Notes: generated from the letters alone by a model not told the origin. A stretch of 9,887 nucleotides of DNA from JBDHZK01 sp039811865 (GCA_039811865.1 JBDHZK010000103.1:1-9887); one strand, 5' to 3'; counted from the first letter of the stretch, positions 1 through 6,684 are shown. Made by a program: numbers and translations.

Positions 1-611
1 GACGTCCCCTCCCGCCACACCCGGGCGCCCAGTTGCGGCGTCGTCGAGCCCGTCACGTAACTGTCGAGGTTGAGCTTCATCCCCGCCGTGATCGTGAATG
101 GGACGGCGACGTCGGCGCCGATCTTGTTCTCGGTGGTGGCGTTCACCCCCTGCATGAAGGCGATCGTCCCGACCCCACCCACCCCGATCTTCAAGCGGAC
201 GCGGTACATCGCGGCGCCGTTGCGCCGCAGCACGGTCGAGGTGTAGGTGGATCCGAAGCCGCTGGGCACAGCGCTCACGCTGAACTGGACGCGGACGTTC
301 TCGTCGGCCGCCGAAACGGGTAGGTAGGCGGCACCGTGGGTGCGGGCCGCGGGGTAGGTGATGACGCCCCGGCTGGCAACGGAGAAGCTGGCCGAGGGCT
401 CGACCGACCAGGCCCCACCAGTCGGCGCACTTCCCCACCCGCCGCGGGCGACGGTGCGGGCGAAGGTGTCGGCGGCGTTCGCCGTGGAGACGTAGCCCGA
501 CACGTCGGCGCTGGCCAGGGGGGCGATGGCGGCGGCCAGTACGCCCAGTCCAGTGGTAAGGGCAGCCAGGCCCATGATTCGGCGATGGAACTTGCGCGCG
601 GCGGTCGACAT
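1..611 (-). CDS. Secreted beta-rich module protein, 3' end beyond window
   Basis: This is an open frame of 203 codons that begins at ATG 611 and is still open at the left edge, so the C-terminus is missing. Residues 1-35 look like a Sec signal peptide: a basic start (R6, K7, R10, R11), a hydrophobic core at about 13-33 and an ASA cleavage site at 33-35. From residue 48 the mature part begins with DTF and a GWG motif (58-60) and continues as alternating beta-strand-like sequence, including MYRVRLKI at 135-142 and a VWREGT stretch at 198-203. The same plan is seen in the last 200 residues of the large secreted protein at the other end of the window. The start is supported by AGAGGG at 621-626, 9 bases upstream. 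It is probably an extracellular or surface protein of the exopolysaccharide cluster. A carbohydrate-binding role is inferred from fold style only; no catalytic motif is visible. Confidence 0.82.
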   Translation of the reverse strand, partial: MSTAARKFHRRIMGLAALTTGLGVLAAAIAPLASADVSGYVSTANAADTFARTVARGGWGSAPTGGAWSVEPSASFSVASRGVITYPAARTHGAAYLPVSAADENVRVQFSVSAVPSGFGSTYTSTVLRRNGAAMYRVRLKIGVGGVGTIAFMQGVNATTENKIGADVAVPFTITAGMKLNLDSYVTGSTTPQLGARVWREGT

Positions 612-643
612 GGCGAATGGCCCTCTGAGTCGGGGGGACGAAG

Positions 644-670
644 CTGAGCGGCAGCTTAATCACCGCTCAG
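644..670 (-). repeat. Perfect 8-base inverted repeat, 11-base loop
   Basis: The arms are CTGAGCGG at 644-651 and CCGCTCAG at 663-670, separated by 11 AT-richer bases. The element ends 32 bases upstream of the ATG at 611. It could be a protein-binding operator or a hairpin in the 5' untranslated leader. It lacks a following U-run on the minus strand, which argues against a simple intrinsic terminator. Confidence 0.5.
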
Positions 671-683
671 GATTCGAACGCAA

Positions 684-747
684 CCCCCGGTTTGACCGTG
701 GGTTGAGACTCGCCGGCTCCGGTCAAGGCCGATTGGGAACCCGGGGG
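684..747 (-). repeat. Nested inverted repeats in leader
   Basis: The outer arms are CCCCCGG at 684-690 and CCGGGGG at 741-747. The inner arms are TTGACCG at 692-698 and CGGTCAA at 720-726, enclosing a 21-base loop. Together they could fold into one interrupted stem about 50 bases after the stop of the chain-length regulator gene. There is no T-run on the 3' side, so its role as terminator, attenuator or operator is undecided. Short GC-rich arms arise easily by chance in DNA of this composition. Confidence 0.3.
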
Positions 748-798
748 AAGGCGGTTGGCTATGGCTCGCCCGCAGAGTGGGACGCCGCGATGTCGTCC

Positions 799-2127
799 TC
801 AGGGAGTGGACGAGTCTGGGCGCCGATCGGCCCGTTTCCTGGGCCGGGCCGTCAGCACCGTGCCCAACAACGGGGCGTCCACGCCGCGCAGGACGTCCTC
901 GGCCGCGCGGAGATCCGCGCGCTGGCTCACCGCCGAGCGCGCCACCAGCACCACGGCATCGCTCAGCGCCGCCACGGCGGTGGCGTCCGCGCAGGGCAGC
1001 ACTGGCGCGGTGTCGACCAGCACGCGGTCGAACCGCACCGCCAACCTCGCCACCAAATCGCGCACTTCCGCGCTGGCGAGCAACGCCGCCGGGTTGTCCG
1101 AGGTCGCGCCAGCGGCCAGCACGAACACGCCCGCCCAGTGCTGCAGTGCGTCGTCCAGGGTGTCCGGCTGGGCCAGCACCTCGGCCAGCCCGGGGCACTC
1201 CGACAGCCCCAGCGAAGGCGCCAGACCGCGCCGCCTAAGATCGGCGTCGACCAGAACCACCCGCTCGCCAGTCTCGGCGAATGCTTGGCCAAGGCCCGCG
1301 ACCAGCGTGGTCTTGCCCTCGCCCGCCTCCGCCGAAGTAACCGCGACGACCCGGCGCCGATCCGTCCCCGGCTCGCCGTCGACCGAGCCGAACGAGACGT
1401 TGGCTCGCAGCCTGCGAAGGTCCTCGGCCGCAGCCGATCTCGGAGCATCGATCAGCACGTTCGCCGCCCGATCGGCCAGCAACTCCGTCTCCCCGATCAC
1501 CTCGGCCGAGATGGCCTGGCGCAGGTCGGTCCGTGTCCGGATCGCGGTGTCCAGCAGCTTCCCCACCCACACCCACCCGAGCGCCACGAGCAGACCGCCG
1601 CCCGACCCCGCCAACAGGTAGGTGCGCAGCTTCGGGGCGACCTGTTGTGCGGCAGTCGGGCCGTCGACAAGGTTGAGTTGAATGTGCTTGCCGGAGGTGC
1701 TGTTCTCCAGATCTGAGGCCAGCTTGGGAAAGGTGGCCGACATGGCCTTGGCGATGCGCTCCGCGCGCTGGGGTGAGGTGTCGGTGACGTCGACGACGAG
1801 CATCACGGTGCTGACCTCGGTCGAGGCTTCGACGCGTTTGGCGACCTCGTCGGCGCTGAGCCCGACGTTGTCGGCACTCAGAACGCGCTGTCCGGCCAGT
1901 TCAGAACTTGCCAGACGCATCAGCGAGGGCAGCTTCGCCTGCGCAAAGTTGGTCGAGGCGCCGGCATTGGCCGCGCCGGGTGAGGTGACATAGAAGCGCA
2001 GGTGACTGGAGTAGTCGCGCGGGACGAACGCGTAGGCGATCGCACTCAGCAGCAGGCCGACACCAAGGCAGGTGGCGAAGACTCGCCACTTCCGGCCGAG
2101 CAGGCTCAGGTAGGCGCGAAGGTTCAC
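799..2127 (-). CDS. Wzz-like chain-length regulator fused to BY-kinase-like ATPase domain
   Basis: This 442-residue membrane protein is of the polysaccharide co-polymerase/bacterial tyrosine kinase type and is expected to set chain length and coordinate exopolysaccharide polymerisation and export. The Wzz-like part has membrane segments at about 17-34 and 168-187 with an extracytoplasmic region between them. The cytoplasmic ATPase part has the family's LRRLRANVSF lead-in (238-247), a Walker A motif with GEGKTT (269-274), a Walker A' motif VVLVDADLRR (290-299) and a Walker B motif VLVDTAPV (369-376). The C-terminus (about 425-442) is Arg/Pro/Ser-rich and has no tyrosine cluster, so autophosphorylation of the classical kind is not evident. 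The start is GTG, chosen for the GGAAGGA ribosome site at 2136-2142, 8 bases upstream. It lies 37 bases after the polymerase gene, probably in the same transcript. Confidence 0.92.
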   Translation of the reverse strand: MNLRAYLSLLGRKWRVFATCLGVGLLLSAIAYAFVPRDYSSHLRFYVTSPGAANAGASTNFAQAKLPSLMRLASSELAGQRVLSADNVGLSADEVAKRVEASTEVSTVMLVVDVTDTSPQRAERIAKAMSATFPKLASDLENSTSGKHIQLNLVDGPTAAQQVAPKLRTYLLAGSGGGLLVALGWVWVGKLLDTAIRTRTDLRQAISAEVIGETELLADRAANVLIDAPRSAAAEDLRRLRANVSFGSVDGEPGTDRRRVVAVTSAEAGEGKTTLVAGLGQAFAETGERVVLVDADLRRRGLAPSLGLSECPGLAEVLAQPDTLDDALQHWAGVFVLAAGATSDNPAALLASAEVRDLVARLAVRFDRVLVDTAPVLPCADATAVAALSDAVVLVARSAVSQRADLRAAEDVLRGVDAPLLGTVLTARPRKRADRRPDSSTP

Positions 2128-2135
2128 GTCTGGCG

Positions 2136-2142
2136 TCCTTCC
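2136..2142 (-). promoter_or_regulatory. Ribosome binding site deciding a GTG start
   Basis: The minus strand reads GGAAGGA here, 8 bases before GTG 2127. No in-frame ATG lies nearby, and the protein's first residues (MNLRAYLSLLGRKW) are a typical start for a Wzz-type protein. This supports the non-ATG start. Confidence 0.65.
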
Positions 2143-2164
2143 AAAGGATTCGCAAAGGCAGTAC

Positions 2165-3430
2165 TCATCGGTACAAGAATCGTGATCTGGTCGTGGGTAC
2201 GGAGACGGCCCCGCTGTCGGGGCGCACGGTCCGTTGCGGCAGCAGCGCCAGCGCCAGCACCAAACTGAGCCCCGCGCTGTAGAAGGGTGCGAACGCCAGG
2301 TTCCAGATCGTCCAGGTCGCCAAGCAGACGTGCAGCGGGGTCGCGGCCTGGTGGTTGAGGCGTTCGGCCAGGCCCCGGACCACGATCAGCGCCACGATGG
2401 CCGCCAGGGCGAGGCCGACCAGCCCCGAGCGGGCCCAAAGGTCGCCGATCACCGAATGCAGCGTGACCCCGTCGCCGAACAGGTACCGCTCCACGTAGCC
2501 GTTGTCGGGGTGATAGTTGAGGGCGGCCATGCCGTCCTTGGCGACCTGCACGGCGGCGGCGTCCAGGGTCACGCCCATCCCGAAGCCGAACGGCCAATAC
2601 GCCATCAGGGCCATGGTGGCGAACATCTCGGGACGGCCGCCGGCGATGATCGAGCCGCCCACCTCGACCTGCAGCTCCGATCGCGCCTTGATCTCTGGGC
2701 CCAGCGCCCCAGACAGCATCAACTCACTCAGCCCCAAATAGACCACCGCCCCGATGGCAACCAGGAGGACGGTGGTCCCCAGCCAGGTCTTGCGACGGGT
2801 CCACGACCACGGCAGCCCCTGCCAGCCGATCAGCAGCGCCGACAACAAGAAGACCGTCATGGACGCCCGGGAGTCGTGGGTCGCGGAGAAGGCGGCCAGG
2901 CACAGCAGCAGGACGGCCCCCAGCCAGCGGCGGCGCTCGCCGACCAGCGCCAGCAGGACGATCGCCACCGGGACGTCCAAGGCGTACTTCCAGGGGTTGG
3001 CCGACCCGAAGCCGCTGGTGAACCGGGCGGCGATCAGCAGTCCGAGCCCGTACAGCAGGGCGATGGTGTGTAGGCGCAGCAGGGTCCTGGCCCACAGCAA
3101 CACCCCGACACTCAGCGCGAAGCCGGTCATCAGCGTTGCCTCGAAGGCCATCGTGGTTGGCAAGACCTGGAACCGATCAGGTGCCAAGGACGCGAGTACC
3201 AAGCCGGCCGCGACTGCCGTGGCTGCAGCCGCGAGGAGCGAGCGCGCCCCCCGAAACTCGCGCAGGGTGGGTAACCACACCGGCAACAAAACCAACCCCA
3301 CGACCAGCCCTGGGGTCACCCCGAGGGTGGGGAACACCCGGAGACCAACCAGGAAGACGGCTGCGCCCGCGATGGCCGGGGTGAGCTTGGTCCACGCGTC
3401 GTCGCGCAGTAGCGGCACCGCCCGCCTCAT
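2165..3430 (-). CDS. Wzy-like O-antigen polymerase/ligase family membrane protein
   Basis: This 421-residue polytopic membrane protein has roughly ten to twelve hydrophobic segments. Its layout fits the O-antigen ligase/polymerase (Wzy/WaaL) superfamily, which joins lipid-linked repeat units on the outer face of the membrane. The conserved features are a THDSRAS segment at 184-190, matching the usual Ser-Arg site before a membrane helix. A large outer loop at about 233-335 contains GGRPEMF (264-270), PFGFGMG (280-286), HPDNGY (307-312) and LHSVIGDLWARSGLVG (324-339). The last of these corresponds to the family's His-Asn-xx-Leu then Gly-Leu-x-Gly pattern, with some divergence. ATG 3430 overlaps the TGA of the flippase by 4 bases, suggesting translational coupling, and a G-rich ribosome site lies just upstream. 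Repeat-unit polymerase is preferred over ligase because of the flippase and Wzz-like neighbours. Sequence alone cannot settle it. Confidence 0.87.
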   Translation of the reverse strand: MRRAVPLLRDDAWTKLTPAIAGAAVFLVGLRVFPTLGVTPGLVVGLVLLPVWLPTLREFRGARSLLAAAATAVAAGLVLASLAPDRFQVLPTTMAFEATLMTGFALSVGVLLWARTLLRLHTIALLYGLGLLIAARFTSGFGSANPWKYALDVPVAIVLLALVGERRRWLGAVLLLCLAAFSATHDSRASMTVFLLSALLIGWQGLPWSWTRRKTWLGTTVLLVAIGAVVYLGLSELMLSGALGPEIKARSELQVEVGGSIIAGGRPEMFATMALMAYWPFGFGMGVTLDAAAVQVAKDGMAALNYHPDNGYVERYLFGDGVTLHSVIGDLWARSGLVGLALAAIVALIVVRGLAERLNHQAATPLHVCLATWTIWNLAFAPFYSAGLSLVLALALLPQRTVRPDSGAVSVPTTRSRFLYR

Positions 3431-5145
3431 CCGCGCCCCCTACCCAGGCCTGATCTTGCGATGGCCGCGAGGGCGCGCAACTCCACGCGCAGGGGCCGGG
3501 AGACCATCGCCGCCAAAGCGTACGCCAAGGTGCCGCCGGCCAGCGCGAGGGCCAGTCGAGCGACCGCTGGGCCCTGCGCCCAGGCAACCGAGCCGGCGAA
3601 GGCCGCGACACCGAGCAGCACGGAGAGGCCGAGGATCGCGCCGCCACCGGAGACGAGCACCCGGACGTTGATCCCGGCAGTGCGACGCAGCCACCAAAAC
3701 GAGATCAGCCACTCGATGCCCATGGCAACCGCCCACCCGGCCGCCACGCCGTTCACACCCCACCAGCTACCGCCCAGGACGAACACGACCCGCAGGCCGG
3801 TTTGCACCCAGGTGTAGTGCAGTAGCTGGCGTACCAGGCCGCGCGAAACATAGACCCAGTAGCCCACATAGGCCAGAGTCTGGAAGATCCCGGCCAGCCC
3901 GAGCAGCCGGAAGATCCAGTCGACGTCCCAGAACTCGCGTCCCAGGAAGACCTGAACGATGGGGGTAGCGGCGCCGATCAGGATGCCCAGGCCGCCGCCG
4001 ATGCTGAGCCCCATCAGCATCTGCCCGCGCACCAGGTAGGCACGGTAACGCTCCGGCTCGTCCTGAAGCCGAGCCAAGACAGGGATCGCGACGTTACTGA
4101 TCGGCGCGCGAAACTGCCCCAGCGGTGTCATCAGCAACTGGTAGCCGCGGTTGTACAACCCGAGCGGAGCCGCGCCCATCCGCAGCCCGACCACCACGGT
4201 GTCCACGTTCTTGCCGATGTAGTTGACCACTTGGGACGCCGCCAGGTGCCAGCCGAACCTCAACAGCTCGGACATGGTGGCGCCACGGTCGTAGCGCCCC
4301 GGCAGCCAGCGCCCGAACGCCCAGGCCAGCACGAGCATGACGCCGTACTGGGTCAGCTGTTGGGCCACCAGGGCGATCAGCCCGAAGTGGGCCACGGCCA
4401 GGACGATCGCCACAGCCAGCGCCAGCGTCTGCGCCGCCACGTCGATGATCACCAGGGACTTGAACTGCAGGCGTCTGGTCAGGTCCGCGCGGTGCTGGGT
4501 GGCGAGCCCGTTGAAGACCAGGACGAGCGCGAGCGCGCGTCCGACGAACACCAGATCCGGCTGGTCGTAGAGCATCGCCAGCGCCGGCGCGCCGAAGAAC
4601 AGGCCGAGCGCGAGCAGGAGCCCGACGGCGCTGTTGATCCAGAACAAGTTGCTGCGCTGGGACTTCGACAGGGTCTTGGCCTGGATCGCCGCCGAAGTCA
4701 GCCCGAAGTCGCGGAAGATCTCGCCGACCCCGATCACCACGGTGATCATGGCCAGCAGTCCGTACTCCACGCGCGTGAGCAGCCGGGACAAGATGACGAC
4801 GCCCAGGAACTGTAGGGCGATCTTGGCCACCTGGCCGAGCATCGTTACCGCACCGCCTCGCACGGCCTTGCGGCCCAGATCGGCTGTGTCGGGTGCGACA
4901 CCCTCGCCCGGCTCGGCGGCGTCGGTTGCCGGAGCCTCGGCCCCGGCGACCCCGGGCGGCCCGGCGACTCGCCGAGGTTGGTAGCCCGACCCGGCCGGTG
5001 GGTCTGTCGGCTCCAGGGCAAGACGGTCAGAGTTGGTGGCTTGGTCCGCCAGTCGCCGGGGAGCTTTTGCCGAGCCGGGTGTGGGGCGTTTGCCGATGGC
5101 CGGCTCGTCCGTCCGGGACCTCGGCAAGTCGGCGTCCCCGGTCAT
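3427..5145 (-). CDS. Wzx-like polysaccharide flippase (MOP superfamily)
   Basis: This protein of 572 residues should move lipid-linked oligosaccharide repeat units across the cytoplasmic membrane. From about residue 90 it follows the polysaccharide-synthesis/MOP exporter pattern: GRKAVRGGAVTMLGQ leading into helix 1, then SRLLTRVEYGLLAM. Further conserved-looking stretches are FGLTSAAIQ, a LFW segment, a QFKSL segment and a mid-protein GLYNRGYQLLM stretch. About 12-14 hydrophobic segments are visible. Residues 1-90 are a Pro/Ala/Asp/Arg-rich, probably disordered cytoplasmic tail. The frame is open upstream to 5289, but ATG 5145 is preferred: it has CAGGA 7 bases upstream, and a longer protein would overlap the divergent plus-strand gene. 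It is the first gene of a group with the polymerase (4-base overlap) and chain-length regulator. Confidence 0.9.
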   Translation of the reverse strand: MTGDADLPRSRTDEPAIGKRPTPGSAKAPRRLADQATNSDRLALEPTDPPAGSGYQPRRVAGPPGVAGAEAPATDAAEPGEGVAPDTADLGRKAVRGGAVTMLGQVAKIALQFLGVVILSRLLTRVEYGLLAMITVVIGVGEIFRDFGLTSAAIQAKTLSKSQRSNLFWINSAVGLLLALGLFFGAPALAMLYDQPDLVFVGRALALVLVFNGLATQHRADLTRRLQFKSLVIIDVAAQTLALAVAIVLAVAHFGLIALVAQQLTQYGVMLVLAWAFGRWLPGRYDRGATMSELLRFGWHLAASQVVNYIGKNVDTVVVGLRMGAAPLGLYNRGYQLLMTPLGQFRAPISNVAIPVLARLQDEPERYRAYLVRGQMLMGLSIGGGLGILIGAATPIVQVFLGREFWDVDWIFRLLGLAGIFQTLAYVGYWVYVSRGLVRQLLHYTWVQTGLRVVFVLGGSWWGVNGVAAGWAVAMGIEWLISFWWLRRTAGINVRVLVSGGGAILGLSVLLGVAAFAGSVAWAQGPAVARLALALAGGTLAYALAAMVSRPLRVELRALAAIARSGLGRGRG

Positions 5146-5212
5146 GCGTGCATCCTGCCACGCCGGTCGTGCCGTCCCGCCCGCCGACAACCGACGTGTC
5201 ATGCTTGCCGGC
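5146..5212. promoter_or_regulatory. Divergent intergenic region between flippase and CDP-alcohol transferase
   Basis: These 67 bases separate the minus-strand flippase from the plus-strand phosphatidyltransferase and must hold or adjoin promoters for both. No convincing -35/-10 pair is visible on either strand. A short inverted repeat (5199-5216) overlaps the candidate start codons of the plus-strand gene. Confidence 0.45.
5153..5157 (-). promoter_or_regulatory. Ribosome binding site deciding the flippase start
   Basis: The minus strand reads CAGGA, 7 bases before ATG 5145. The upstream in-frame candidates up to 5289 would run into the divergent gene, so this site fixes the start. Confidence 0.6.
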
Positions 5213-5216
5213 ATGA
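5199..5216. repeat. 6-base inverted repeat over the plus-strand start codons
   Basis: TCATGC at 5199-5204 pairs with GCATGA at 5211-5216 across a 6-base spacer. Each arm contains one of the two candidate ATG codons (5201 and 5213) of the CDP-alcohol transferase. It could be an operator half-site pair or a hairpin that hides the start. Short arms make chance a real possibility. Confidence 0.3.
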
Positions 5217-5965
5217 GCGCGCCCCCCGCCGATCGGAACGAGCCGTTGGGGGCGATCATCGCCCGGATGGCGGCCGCGCAGAAGTCCAACCGGAACGCGC
5301 CGGGCTACTCTCGCTGGGTCAACCGTCCCATCGGACGAGTCTTCGGTGCCGTTGCGTTCAAGGCGGGTTTGACCCCGAACGCCGTGACCGGCGTGAGCGC
5401 CTTGTTCACGTTCTCCGCGATCGCCGGCATCGCCTTGTTGCCGCCCACCCCGGCGAGCGGGCTGGCTTGTGCGCTCGGCCTGGTCATCGGCTACGCCCTC
5501 GACTCCGCGGACGGCCAGTTGGCCAGGCTCCGCGGGGGTGGCAGCCCCGCGGGGGAGTGGTTGGACCATGTCGTCGACTGCTTCAAGGTGACGACGTTCC
5601 ACCTGGCGATCGCGATCATGTGGTTTCTTCGCTGGACGCCCGGTCCGCTGCCGATCGGCAGCGTGTTGGTGCCGCTGGCATTCTCGGTGGAGTCGGGAGT
5701 GTGGTTCTTCACCATCATCCTCACCGATCTGCTGCTTCGGGCCCGCGGCGTACGGGCGGACTTTAGGGCCGACGGCGAGGAACGTTCGTCCTGGCTGACC
5801 AGCTTGTTGGCGCTGCCGGCGGACTACGGGCTGTTGTGCGTTCTCATTGCGTTGATCGGCTGGCCCGTCGTCTTCGTCCCCGTCTACGCCGCGCTTGCCG
5901 CCGCGAACATCGTGCTCTTGGCCCTGCAATTGGGCCGCTGGTACCGGCGGGTGGCCGCGTCCTGA
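5213..5965 (+). CDS. CDP-alcohol phosphatidyltransferase family integral membrane enzyme
   Basis: This is a 250-residue membrane enzyme that transfers a phospho-alcohol from a CDP-linked donor to an acceptor alcohol with release of CMP. The complete family signature is present: D97, D100-G101, A104-R105, G114, D118 and D122, with spacing DxxDGxxAR-x8-GxxxDxxxD. These acidic residues bind the divalent metal ions and the CDP group. About six hydrophobic segments flank the motif. The conserved LTPNAVTGVSA lead-in at 53-63 is also typical of the family. The substrate cannot be read from the sequence: glycerol-phosphate, inositol-phosphate or another alditol-phosphate are all possible. The start is ATG 5213 or ATG 5201 (four residues longer). 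Neither has a good ribosome site, so a leaderless mRNA is possible. Its place between exopolysaccharide genes suggests a role in the polymer or its lipid partner; this is inference. Confidence 0.9.
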   Translation: MSAPPADRNEPLGAIIARMAAAQKSNRNAPGYSRWVNRPIGRVFGAVAFKAGLTPNAVTGVSALFTFSAIAGIALLPPTPASGLACALGLVIGYALDSADGQLARLRGGGSPAGEWLDHVVDCFKVTTFHLAIAIMWFLRWTPGPLPIGSVLVPLAFSVESGVWFFTIILTDLLLRARGVRADFRADGEERSSWLTSLLALPADYGLLCVLIALIGWPVVFVPVYAALAAANIVLLALQLGRWYRRVAAS

Positions 5966-5967
5966 AG

Positions 5968-5977
5968 CCGGCGCCGG
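5968..5977. repeat. Perfect 10-base palindrome between convergent stops
   Basis: CCGGCGCCGG fills most of the 12 bases between the plus-strand TGA (5963-5965) and the minus-strand TGA (5980-5978). With no loop and no T-run it is not a good intrinsic terminator, although it is symmetrically placed between two converging genes. Confidence 0.3.
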
Positions 5978-6673
5978 TCAGCGCTGCTTGATCAGCTTCG
6001 CCGGGACCCCGCCATAGATCCCGTTCGGCGGGTACTCGCCGGCCGACACGACGGCCCCCGCGGCGATGACGCAGCCGTCGCCGATGTGGGCGCCGTCCAG
6101 GATGGTGCTTTTCGCCCCGAGCCAGCAGTTGGCGCCGATGGTGATGCCGGCGTGGCTCACGCCCTGCTCGCGGATGGGCAGATCGAGGTCGGCGATGACG
6201 TGGTTCTCCGAGTGGAGCGACACGAAGTTGCCGACCAATGTGTCCGAGCCGATCTCGATGCCGCCGGCGCAGCCGTAATAGCAGTCGGTGCCCAGCCCGA
6301 CGTTGTCGCCGACGGCCATGCCCTTTCCCAACGTTTGGAGCGAGCCGGTGCACTCGACGCGCGAGTTGCGGCCGAGCGCGACGTTGGTTCCGAACCGGAC
6401 GCCGTCGACCGACAAGGCGTCGATGTAGGCGTTGTGCCCCAGCGTCGTCCCCGCTCCGAACGTGAACTGGTGCGCCGCGCGCACTCGCGCCCCACGTCCC
6501 AAGAAGGGACGTTCCCCCCGCCGCGGGAAGGCGACGAACCCGCGAGCCTTCATCAATCCGCGCTCGGCCAAGACCCCGGTGAGGTAACCCGGACCGATTC
6601 GCGGGTCGACTCGGTAGTCGGCGCCCTTAACCTTTGAGATCAACTTGCTGACCGCGTCGGCCATGTCGGGCAT
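5978..6673 (-). CDS. Hexapeptide-repeat (left-handed beta-helix) acyltransferase
   Basis: This cytoplasmic enzyme of 231 residues resembles WbbJ/maltose O-acetyltransferase-type proteins, which move an acetyl group from acetyl-CoA to a sugar hydroxyl. Hexapeptide-type repeats run through about 58-215, e.g. RFGTNVALG, AVGDNVGLG, EIGSDTLVG, TIGANCWLG, HIGDGCVIA and AAGAVVSAG. The catalytic histidine is likely H154 or H158 within SLHSENH (152-158). The GIYGGVPAKLIKQ ending is the classic C-terminus of the family. ATG 6673 is chosen because AAAGGAG at 6678-6684 precedes it by 4 bases; a GTG at 6691 would be in frame but has weaker support. It is 54 bases downstream of the lipoprotein gene, probably co-transcribed, and converges on the CDP-alcohol transferase. 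It likely acetylates an exopolysaccharide building block; the acceptor is unknown. Confidence 0.9.
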   Translation of the reverse strand: MPDMADAVSKLISKVKGADYRVDPRIGPGYLTGVLAERGLMKARGFVAFPRRGERPFLGRGARVRAAHQFTFGAGTTLGHNAYIDALSVDGVRFGTNVALGRNSRVECTGSLQTLGKGMAVGDNVGLGTDCYYGCAGGIEIGSDTLVGNFVSLHSENHVIADLDLPIREQGVSHAGITIGANCWLGAKSTILDGAHIGDGCVIAAGAVVSAGEYPPNGIYGGVPAKLIKQR

Positions 6674-6677
6674 CGGA

Positions 6678-6684
6678 CTCCTTT
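6678..6684 (-). promoter_or_regulatory. Ribosome binding site deciding the acyltransferase start
   Basis: The minus strand reads AAAGGAG, 4 bases before ATG 6673. It lies inside the longer frame that would start at GTG 6691, so the shorter ATG form is preferred. Confidence 0.65.

Larger units (their letters stand above)
612..798 (-). promoter_or_regulatory. Non-coding leader with inverted repeats upstream of secreted protein gene
   Basis: This 187-base gap lies between the stop of the chain-length regulator and the ATG of the secreted protein, both on the minus strand. It has no credible gene. It holds one perfect 8-base inverted repeat close to the downstream gene and a nested pair of 7-base inverted repeats further up (listed separately). 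It is by far the longest gap in a tightly packed window. It may therefore hold a separate promoter, a partial terminator or a structured 5' leader for the gene at 611. No clean -35/-10 pair was found, and no known riboswitch core could be recognised by eye. Confidence 0.4.

Noticed and set aside
576..611. Twin-arginine export signal in the left-edge protein
   Set aside because: R10-R11 are adjacent, but the following residues do not fit the RRxFLK pattern, and the hydrophobic core and ASA site fit an ordinary Sec signal.
692..726. TTGACC as a -35 promoter element on either strand
   Set aside because: No -10-like hexamer occurs 16-19 bases downstream on either strand.
526..1716. Long plus-strand frames opposite the chain-length regulator and left-edge genes
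   Set aside because: Their proteins are Arg/His/Gln-rich with no domain, typical of antisense frames in high-GC DNA, while the minus strand encodes recognisable families.
5033..5200. Extension of the CDP-alcohol transferase to an ATG at 5033
   Set aside because: The added residues are arginine-rich, unlike the family N-terminus, and overlap the flippase coding sequence on the other strand.
5146..5289. Extension of the flippase frame up to an upstream ATG at 5289
   Set aside because: It would overlap the N-terminal coding part of the divergent transferase, and ATG 5145 has its own ribosome binding site.
5968..5977. Intrinsic bidirectional terminator between convergent genes
   Set aside because: The palindrome has no loop and no T-run on either side.
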